DNA of 64,000 bases from Rhabdophis nuchalis (taxonomy: Eukaryota; Chordata; Lepidosauria; Squamata; Natricidae). Both the position numbers and the translations under genes were made by a program. Each line of letters starts with the position of its first letter. Position 1 is the stretch's first letter. The notes below the pieces were generated by a model. It saw nothing but the letters and a program-made list of their open reading frames with translations, searched no databases and was not told the DNA's origin. Where the stretch lies: NCBI GenBank assembly GCA_039707465.1, contig CM077647.1, positions 44,701,110 through 44,765,109 of the forward strand, read 5' to 3'. This document shows positions 36,648 to 47,631 of this stretch, piece after piece.

Positions 36648-39600
36648 ACTTATGACCACAGTTGAGGCCAAAAGTTAACCAAGATCATTGTTAAGTGAGT
36701 TTCACATTTTCCAAGTTGGCCCCGCCCACCCAGTCACATGACTGCTGAGCCACTCAGCCGGTCCGCAGAATTTTCTTTAAAATGAAACTGGTCCCTGGTG
36801 AAAAAAAGGTTGGGGACCCCTGCTATATCTTATCAGTTCTTTTTTATGTTGTCCATCTGAATTTTAAACCATTGCTTTTTGTATGGAATAAGAAATGAAA
36901 TAAAATATCCAACAAAATGAAAAACCCTCTTCTAGAAGAGCACTATATTAAAAAAAACAAGTAACAAGTTGAATAATTTTGGTTTCCTTTTTACAAGATC
37001 TCTTACTTGTTACCAAAGTCACAATAATTCTGAAAAATAAAATATTAATGTGTTGTACCAGACTGATAATATATTTTATAAGCTGAATTTTAACCTACCA
37101 AAATGAGAACAACAGGGTACAAAACCGAAGCACCTGTGTTTTCAAGTTTGTCTACCAGCAGTGAGACTTCATCAAAGCCAGGCAGTTTATTCTAACAAAA
37201 AAGGAAATACGATACATTTTAGAAACCTGAAATATATTATGTTCCTTTTCTTTTAGAAATATGGGAATTTGCCATGCTGAATCAGATCATGTAAATTCAG
37301 TACATACCTACAATGAATTTAAGGTACTATTAAGATTTAAATCTCTTTTTCCAAGAAACTATGGTACTCTTTTCTAGACTTCCATTTATCATTATAATAT
37401 AAATTATTATCCTGTTTATAAATTAGTTTTCCCATTCTCTGTGCCATTCTGAGCCACAGAATCAGAATAGCGGGAAAGAAACATAAAATGAAATCATCTT
37501 AAGGTCATTTGTATAGTCAAAAAAATAAAACATTTATATTAAAATCATGGGTCTGGAAGAAATATCTTCAGCATCATGAACACACCACCTACACAGGATA
37601 TAACAGTTTTTTAGGGGAAAAAATTCAGAAAGTTATTTTAAAAGCTTTAAATAATTTGGATCACAATAAATTTGCCCAGGTAAGCTAAGTGCAAACATGG
37701 CTTTAAAAAAAAAGAAAGCTAAAATTGCTAATACATTTGATGTCTTCCCATATATGATGAATTAGCTACACCCTCTGATACTGAAAGCATATATTTTGAA
37801 ATTTTATATCTCGCTGCTACTGTTGTACAAAACAGTCTGAATTCAAAATTCATATTTCCAGACTGTTGCTAGTGCAAAAACAGTTTTTCCAATCACTTTG
37901 AAAGTGTTTCAAGCTCATATTAGCCTTGTTTCAAGTTTGAAAAAAATTCAGCTCAAAATATTTCCAAAATGATTTACTCTAAAATGCATCATATCAAATT
38001 TAAGCTATATTTCCATATTTCTCTGAATGTAACAATTTGGTTAACATATATGGTGCTACAAATTTAGAAGAAACATTTAAGTAATACTTTGTGGCTAAAA
38101 TGTTGTTTTTAAAATTATGTAAGTGGTCTTCCCCCATAAACTATTATTTACTTTCTGTAATACTTACTTTTATGCAAATAAAGTTGTAGTACTGTCCTAA
38201 CAAAATATTTTGTAGATTGTCATTTTTATGAAGGGTGATTGCTACATTTTTAACATGCTGAAAAGAGAAATAAAAATTGTTTAATAAATTCATTATTTAA
38301 ACTTTTTAGTAATGAATTGCTAAAACTGAATATCTCCACTGACATACAAATTGTTTACTGAAGAATCCAAGCTATTATTTGCATGATTTATAAGTAATAA
38401 TCAATACTTAATTATTTAAAAGAAAAAAGAAAAAGAAAGTATCACACTGCAGAAGAGAAATAGCATTTTGCAGAGTTTTCTGACCAACATTTATTTCTTT
38501 ATTAAACAAATGTATGTAACCAACCAAAAGGAATGTAAGAAATATTACAGAAAACCTGTGATATTTTAACTGTGATAAAACCTAACAGAGGAGGTGATAA
38601 ACTTGTTGAACACAAAGAGTCATTGGCCAACAGCAACTTTTATATATTGTATTTACATGTTGCTGAGAATACTCACTTTCACATGATTCTTCATTTTTTC
38701 ATTAAGGAGAAATCCCAATTGCACCGCATCTTCCTTTATGTCAGTAATAATACAAACTTCCTGTGATATAGTGTCTGGCAAAGCCAATTTCAAAAAAAGA
38801 AGAACAAAAAGAAGGGGGAGATTAATATTAATATATTATTACCTCATTTCCAGGATCCTTTCATTTCCCTATATAAAATCACAGTGTATATAAGAAACAG
38901 AATGTTGTTTATGACAACCATTAATATTAAGGACATTTCCAGGCTTAAAATCTTGGCTAATCTTCTGAATTTTTATAAGGGGAATATATTATGGATTGTT
39001 CATAAATTGTACAAAACAGTTCTAGGAGTCAAAATAATATCTCTTCCTGGCATGACTGTTTTGTCTTTCATTCATAAAACTAGTTGCTATTCCTGGATAT
39101 TTAGAAAACAGTTTTATATTTCACTGTTCAATTGGTTATTCACTTCTACAATAGAGAGATTCTATAAGCTACTTTGTAGTGGACTTCGTTTTTAAACTGT
39201 TCTTTATATAATAAGATATAAATGAGTTTAAAGGGTACAATAAAATTGTTGGTTTTTCTTTTGTGTGCTTCCAGTTGTAGATAAAAACAAGGGATTCAGT
39301 TGCTTTATTCAACACACAATGTTATACTTATTCAATCATTCAACTACAACTTGTTTTTAAGTTTTTGTACACAGATGTTTTACTGGCTGTCCAATGATTA
39401 TCCTGAATTATGCTATGTGTGAAGAATAACTCCTAACAAAAAGTCTTCCTACCAACCAAGAGTTTTAGCATCAATAAATGTATAAATGTTCCTTTGATAG
39501 GTACTTTATTAATGAAGGTGCTATCTGCATCTCTGGATAATCTTTTTCTAGATTATTGAGTTAAAAAACAATAACTGGGACTAGGGAAGAATAGAACAAC

Positions 39601-42600
39601 TACAGATAACATTAATGTAAAAGGAGCATTTTTATTTTAAGCATCATCATTTTACTCCATAGAAAAATGCTGACGAGGTGACAAGTCCAAGCAGGACATA
39701 TAAAGTTATGTAGTGCCTGCTAGCAATTCTCCTGTGAACATAAGACTTAGTGATTTTTAAAAAGGTAAGCTGAAACTGGAATTCAGGAGGTCATATCATC
39801 ATAAGAATTTGATCAGAGTTCTAAAAATATTAATTCTTCACCTAATTTTAAATATACATTTTAGGGACTACCTTAAAGGCAGACTGAAATCTTCAAGCTT
39901 ACATGTTTCAACTAGAGGTTCAAAGATATAGTTAGCCTGAGGCAAGAAATCCTTAAACAGATTCTTTCAGGATGTTTTTATGCTATCCAGGTTCTAACTA
40001 CTTTTATAAATGAGTCATCTTAACTGCAGGATGAGGTTTCCCTATTTGCAGACTAATAATATAAGAAAAAGGAGAGATATGCGCCACATTGTCTGCACAT
40101 CCAGCAAGTTGCTACCTGCTTTATTTCAAGTGCATTAAGACTTATTTTATTAAATCAGTATTCTATTATTTTCCAATCTACATTTTAAAAGAAATACAAA
40201 AACTAAAAAATGCATGATTATTATTTTGTGTGTGTGTGTGTAGTCTTTTGGTGTTTGCTTACCCAACTCCCCAAATCATCATATATAAAACTATTTGTTT
40301 TTCTTACCTACATCAGTGTTCAATTTAACAGAATGGAATGTATTCTTTATCAACAGTTTATTCTGCCTACAGGAAAAAAACTTGAATTTTTCCTGAAGCA
40401 TTTGAAACATATTCTACATTTGCATAGATAGGATTACATTTGTAATTCAAAGTATCAAACAGAACTCAAATAATTACAAATAAATGATATATTAATTTGT
40501 TCTAAATTATTTTAGGCCATTATCTTCAGTTCACTTGATCAATTACTTTAAAGATCAACAGGACAAATTAATAGCTATTATTTGAAATGCCTGTAAAAAT
40601 ATCTATGCAAGGATTCTGTTCTGTATTTAGTTGTAATATTTATTTAACAAATATATATGTCCATCCATATTCTAGTAGAAATCATAAGCAACAATTAAAA
40701 AAACACACACAAAAACTCATTTGAAATAAGCAAACAACCCTTCCCAGAAACCACTTGCATCCATCCAGTCATCCATCCCATTATCCCATTTATAGCTCAT
40801 TTATAATTAAGACAAATGAATGCTAAAGCAAATATCTTCACTTTTCCTTCTTATGTTCCAACTGAAGTTTCATAATAAATTCTCCTTTTAATTTGTCTAT
40901 GATATAAATCATTATCAATAATGTCATGATATATGTGTGATACATCTGTTATCAACAAATATTCAGTTTGGATCCAGATTTAAGATGATTCAATAAATAA
41001 ACTTCTTGGTCACTAAAAATTTGGATAATTTGATCCCAGAAATACATAGTGGCTACTCTCTGACTACTCTTAAAGGAAACTAATTACTGTATGTATCTTT
41101 CAAAGATTTTAATATGAATAATTAATATATGTTTTTCAAAATATCGTTAATATATAGTTCTACATACACAATATAAAACTATATAGAATACATAGTTCAA
41201 GTTAATGTAGAATTAACTTGAACCTGGAGAATATGTGATGAAAATATCTGCTTGATTCCATTTTAAAATTATTTTAAAATATTAAAAATTTTAATATCTG
41301 GTTATTATTTTAGAGATATGTTAGATGGTACATTGTTCAGAAATCTGAAGCCTGCATAATTGTTTCATTTAATTTTTTGAAGTTATACATAATAATTTCT
41401 CATAAATAACTTAGAGCTCTCTTCATAATTTCTAGTTGCTCTTTTATGGGAAGAACTGAATCTCCCAGCACTGAAATTTTTATTTGTTTATGCGTTCACT
41501 ACATTTCTGAAATTAACATCATTTAATATTAACTGGTGATTGCCAATCTATTAAATAGTTACATTCACAGAGAAATGTGACTAATAATAGAGAAATAATG
41601 AAAAGAAAAACCTACACTTCTGTTTTGTTAAAAAACTCAAAAGGGCACCAATCCATATGACAGCAATATATTTGCTATTTGGGATATAAATAATTATAAT
41701 AGTGTTTCTGCTCTATATAAATTTTTATTTATATAGAGCAGAAACAATATTATAATTATTTGGTGCCGATCAGTGCAGTACTTTCTGAGATTAGCGGCTT
41801 TGTACAAACTATTTTACATTTTTATTTATATAGATGCTCTATATAAATTTTTATTTATATAGAGCATCTATATAATTAAAAATGTAGAATAGTTTGTACA
41901 AAGCCGCTAATCTCAGAAAGTACTGCACTGATCGGCACCAAATTTTCACACAATGTTCCCAAGGACTTCCGATGCAGTCATACGTACATTTTTTGTGCCA
42001 TGTGCAAGCAGCACAAATATAAAAGGCACGCACTTCTCAGGTTTTCACCTCCCTGTAGCTCCTCCCATCCGGCTGCTTCTTATGATGTGTCATGCACACA
42101 CCCCTCACATTTCCAACCATCACTTCCTCAGCAACCAAATAAGCTTCCAACGTTCCCACACTGCATGGAGACCTACTAGAGAGTGGCACACTCCTATGTG
42201 GCCCATTTTTGGTACCAGGAGGCTGTATGGATGCCTACTAGGCCCAAAACTAGGCATGAGGGTGGCACACTCCCAGGTGGCCCATTTTTGGTCCCAGGAG
42301 GCTGTATGGAGGCCTACTAGTCCCAAAACAAGGTGCAGGGGTGGCACACTCCCAGGTGGCCCATTTTTGGTCCCAGGAAGTTGCATGGTAGGTAGGTAGG
42401 TAGGTAGAGGGATAGATAGAGAGAGGGAGAAATACAGTAGGTAGGTAGGTAGGTAGGAAGGTAGGTAGGTAGGTAGGTAGAAGGATAGAGAGAGAGAGAG
42501 AAATATACAGTAGGTAGGTAGGTAGGTAGGTAGGTAGGTAGGTAGGTAGGTGGATAGAGAGAAATAGAGAAAAATACAGTAGGGAGGTAGGTAGATGGAT

Positions 42601-45600
42601 AGAGAGGGGGGGTAATACAGTAGGTAGGTAGGTAGGTAGGTAGGTGGATAAAAAGAGAGAGAGGTCAAAATACAGTAGGTAGGTAGAAGAATAAAGAGAG
42701 AGGGAGGGAAAATATAGTAGGTAGGTAGAGGAATAAAGAGAGAGAGAGGGAAAATACAGTATGTAGGTAGGTAGGTAGGTAGGTAGGTAGAGGGATAAAG
42801 AGAGAGAGAGGGAAAAATACAGTAGGTAGGTAGGTGGAAAAAGACAGAGAGAGGGAAAAATACAGTAGGTAGGTAGGTAGGTGGAAAAAGACAGAGGGAA
42901 AAATACAGTAGGTAGGTAGGTAGAGGGATAAAGAGAGAGAGGGAAAAATACAGTAGGTAGGTAGGTGGATAAAGAGAGAGAAGGAGAAATACAGTAGATA
43001 GGTAGGTAGAGGGATAGAGAGAGATATGGAAAAATACAGTAGGTAGGTAGGTAGGTAGAGGGATAGAGAGGGGGAGGGAAAAATACAGTAGATAGGTAGG
43101 TAGCAGGGGTGGGTTTCAAAATTTTTGGAACATATTCTGTGGGTGTGGCCTGCTTTGTGGGAGTGGCTTGCTGGCCATGTGACCGGGTGGGAGTGGCTTG
43201 CCGGTCATGTGACCGGGTGGGAGTGGCTTGCCAGACATGTGACCGGGTGGGAGTGGCTTGCCGGCCATGTGACCGGGTGGGAGTGGCTTGCCGGCCATGT
43301 GACCGGGTGGGAATGTTAGCAGCTGCTGGAATTATGTTTGTACAACAGTGGCAAAACAGATATGAAAATGAATAAATACTACAATGTGCAGGAATAAATA
43401 AAGTGACAATTAAAATCAAGAAGGCTTTGAATATTTTTTCACGTGGGATTTGTTTTAGCAATTGCTAAGTAACAGAAACAGAAAATAGAAATACAAAAGT
43501 ATGAAAGACAACACCAATTATGTAAGGAAAGGTCACTAAAATGCACCAACCTGGCAGCCCATAGAAAAGCAGCCACTTTATAAACCTGGTCTGAACACTT
43601 AAAAGCAACATATTGCATCTCAAAGAAAACATTTGCAAAAAGGAATAACATTTCATGTAGTCAATATATTTTATAAACAATTAAAAAATAGAAATTCCCT
43701 AAAATAATGTAAAAAAAAGATATTCTATAAGGTTGATACAGGTTGTTGCCAACATCCTAGGTATCAATTACATCCTCAATTACCATTCTTAAACTTGTAA
43801 GTGAAGTTGAGCTCCACTGCTTATGACGTGTGTGGCACATCCCTATAGTTTACTTGGCAGCATTACAGAAGTGGTTGTCACTGTTTTATTTTATTTTTTT
43901 AATTGCTTAGCCACTTATAGGCCTGTTCTTTTGTAGTGACTTCCCAATCAAGTACTAATCAAATGCAACTTACATTTTTTTCACATCAGTCAAGGGCCAC
44001 TGATTTCCAGATAAAAAGTGATTTCTTATGCATAAGAAATCACTTTAAAGGTCTATTTTTAAGAAAATATATGTAGAAAAATACTCTGAAAATTTACCCT
44101 GAAAAAGGTCAACATAATTTCCACTGAATAAATATTTTATGATTTTATAATTAATTGTGTTATCCCAAGCAACAATATTTTATTGGGCAAAGAAATATAA
44201 AATAACACCAGAAAGGTGTTAGATTATGTATATAAAAACTATAAGCCACCCAGAGTCACTGCATCAGTGAGATAGACAGCATAATTATTTAAAAAATAAT
44301 AATATAGTATTAATATTATTAATAGTATAGTATAGTATAGTGCACAATACAGTATAATAAAATTAAACAAGGGAAATAGTGTATCAAAGTAAAGAAATAC
44401 TCCAATTCTATTTTTGATATTAAAAGCAGTTTCCCAGATATAAAGTGCTGGAAATTCACATCGTTTATAAGCCTGAAAAGTGGATACAGATGCAAATAGA
44501 ATACAGGTGTAGGATGCCAGATGTTTTGTTATTCCTATTTGGGGAGGGGGGAAGCAGCATAAAAACCAATCGATTTGCCAAAGAGGAAAGGCCTGAAACT
44601 CAGCAATTTTCATGCGAATAACTTATATGGGTAAAACTGACATACTTTTCTCATTTAATTTAATCGGTAAAAGTTCAGAGTCCCAGTCCCAAGATAGGTG
44701 GCCATATAAATCATTTAAATAAACAAGCAACTTCCATTGATTTACTTACAAATAAGAATGTAAGTCCTAAATACAGCAGCTGCGTATTCAGGAGAGGCGG
44801 TGGGGACGGTTTACGGCGCAACGTGGAGCGGCGGTGGGCATCCCTGGTGCAACGAGAAGCGGCTAGGGGAACGTGTGTGTCCTGGCGCCGCTCTGCGCCA
44901 GAAGTCCCCGCCAGCCAGGGACGCTAGCCGGGGGTGGGAAGCAGTTGCGGAGAGGCGCGTGCGAGCCTGCCAACTTCGCACGTGCCCCGTGCTCCTCCGC
45001 AACCACCTCTCACCCCCGGCCAGCGAGTTTAGCTGGCCGGGGGTGGGAAGCAGTTGCGGAGAGGCGCGTGCGAGCCTGCCAACTTCGCACGCGCCCCGCG
45101 CTCCTCCGCAACCGCCTCTCACCCCCGGCTTTTTAGACTTACCAAATATAATTATAGAAATATTTTATTCTAATTACTGTTCTTTTTATATGCAAGAATC
45201 CCCCCCCCCTTATTTGTAGTTTCAGGTAGAAGAAACTGCAAGAATTGGTGAATGTGGCCAATGCCTAGAAGAAAATATGTAAATTGCAGAAACAAGGAAA
45301 AACACATACCTTTGATTAAACAATCAGCTGCCAAAAGATCCCACTTGTAAGTTACCTAAAGGATAAATAATATTTTCTAGAGCAATCAATATATTAATCT
45401 ATAATTGCAAACAGAACAGTGTCCAAAAGCAACTATTTACATTATATGTAAACACCTCCAATAATTTCTTAATCTTATTTTTCTAAATGATTAAGATTTT
45501 GAAGCATTTAAAATCTATTGAACATTAATTTTAACACCTTGCAAAGACCTTGTTTCATTTAACAATTCTATTTATCATAATTTACAATTAATAAAGTAAT

Positions 45601-47584
45601 TATAATTCATTCAGTAACAGATATACAGTATCTCTGAAAATCATCTAATTGTTCAACATTATCATTGGTGAAAAAATATCTGGCACCTAATATCTGACTT
45701 AACATCTCTTAAAATGTAACAAGATCAGCGCTTGATTATTTTCCTACTTTTGCCATCAAAAGTTGATGCTGTTGCCAAGGCTACATTTGTTGTTGGACTG
45801 TCCCAATCATCAGCGGGGGGGGGGGTGTCTGTAATTACTTCTCTTCTTTGCAGCTACAGTAGCAATATTCAAGTAGTGAAACTAGGAGACTATGGAACTC
45901 CTAAAGACTGTAGTTCATTTCCATTTTCTTGTCCCAATCAGGTATATAATTAAATGAAAATGGAAACTAACCTGGCAGGCCGTGCAATTTATAATCTATA
46001 AAAGATCTTCTTATAATTGTTATTTCTTGTAATATGTAATTTTATATAAGCTCCAAATTTGATATTGCATAGATTAAAATATAAACAAAACTTTTCTGCT
46101 GTTACCACTCAAAACAGAAGGAAAAAGAATCAATCTCATCCATTATATGATATTTTGTGCTATTCTCTTGCACAGTGCTGTTGCAGTAGCTTTTCTACCT
46201 GCCACGTTTGATATTACCAGAATATTTTCCACTCTCCTCTGTACTTTCTGTTTCAAGATGTTTAAATGTTACTACTGATGGTCTTCTACTGAATATTTTA
46301 TTAACCATTATTTCTTAAACAATAATTAATGTATTGAAATTAATAATATGGCCAGATGTTTTTATTATTAGTGCTATTAATACCTAGCCATTAACACCCT
46401 GTAAAAAATTCTGTACTATGAGAAAATGTTTCATTATTAATAAGTAGCAATAGCAATGCTCTTCTTACCTTCCACAGGTCAGAGGGTCCTTCAATAAGTT
46501 TAGCATTTATATTGCTATATTTTAGAGCTAGATGCAAACATTCTGTTCCATAATCCAGATCGTAGTCACTACACTGTAGAAAAACAAAAAACAAATTATA
46601 GAATATTTTAAAAATAAAATATGTCATTTGAAATATGGCATGGGATCTTCAATATATATACAGAAGTTCAACAAAATAGATTATATTTCTCTATGTTTGA
46701 TTAATCTTTTCAAAATGTTGCTATAAACCCAATAAATCTCCCCTCCTAGAAAAAGGTAAATTCTGTAGTATTTCAATATTTTTAGAACCATACAGCAGTT
46801 TTTATCTCTCTGCGTGTACACTTAAATGCTCACTATTATAATGATAACAATTTTAATGCTTATTTATCACTTTGGAATCCAACTTCTTTTTGTTCCACAA
46901 ATATAACTGTGCTTCAATCAAATATTTATTAATATAATGATGTCTCATAGTATCAGGATACAAATGCAACTTAATGACTGGTTGCTTAGTGACCATTCAA
47001 AGTTATAACACGCGCAATGCACTTCTGACCATAACAAAATGCCACACAACTTCCCCTGCATAGTCAGATGAGTGCAATCTGGCTTCTTGGCAACATGATT
47101 GCACTTATCACCATTTGTCAAGTGATAGCTCAGCATTATAATTGTTATTATTATAACATTTAAGTGTTCACACATACAGAGATTACACCTGCTGTATGAC
47201 TCTAAACATATTTCAAATGCTGGGCATATAATTGCATTTGATATCTTATCTGCCGATCTCTCCAATGGTGAAGGATCAATGAGGAAGTTTGCAGGGAAGG
47301 TTGCAAGCTGTTATCACCTGCTGAGAGGATTATCTCTTGTCTCTGGGAGCTGGCTGAAAGAACTCCCAGTTGACTTGCGCATGCTTGGATTTTTATGGTC
47401 AAAATCTGAGTTGGCAAGAGCTAAAAATCCTTCTTTCCCACCTCAATACCTGCTTGAACCTTGGTAGCCAAAATCAAAATGTACCCGCAGCCCAAAATTT
47501 CTTTCTGTCTCTTAGTCCTTTCCTTGGCCTGTCTCCCTGCCCTTTCATTGTCAGGACATATCTGCTAAAAGAGAATCTCAAAAG

Positions 47585-47631
<47 letters not shown>

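Larger units (their letters stand above)
41867..43103 (+). mobile_element. Helitron-like element, 3' end missing
   Basis: Starts TCTATATAATTAAAAATG and is colinear with the Helitron at 54059 through CAATGTTCCCAAGGACTTCC and TTTTCACCTCCCTGTAGCTC. It then holds a 79-bp minisatellite (42183-42419) and a TAGG/GAGA satellite. A hAT copy begins at 43104; no CTAG end is seen. Confidence 0.75.

Noticed and set aside
35702..36671. Minus-strand frames of up to 319 residues
   Set aside because: They cover the GC-rich hairpin and (AAAG)n run of the hAT element at 35720-36822; several frames are open because of composition.
38884..39195. 103-residue ORF in a CRPPA intron
   Set aside because: AT-rich, no domain, no splice or conservation evidence.
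42388..43102. Regularly spaced repeats that could suggest a CRISPR array
   Set aside because: Units are irregular, low-complexity and eukaryotic satellite in nature, with no unique spacers.
42120..43461. 403-residue Tyr/Pro/Ser-rich minus-strand ORF
   Set aside because: Translation of the TAGG satellite; the same pseudo-protein appears at 50217-50806 and 54244-54810.
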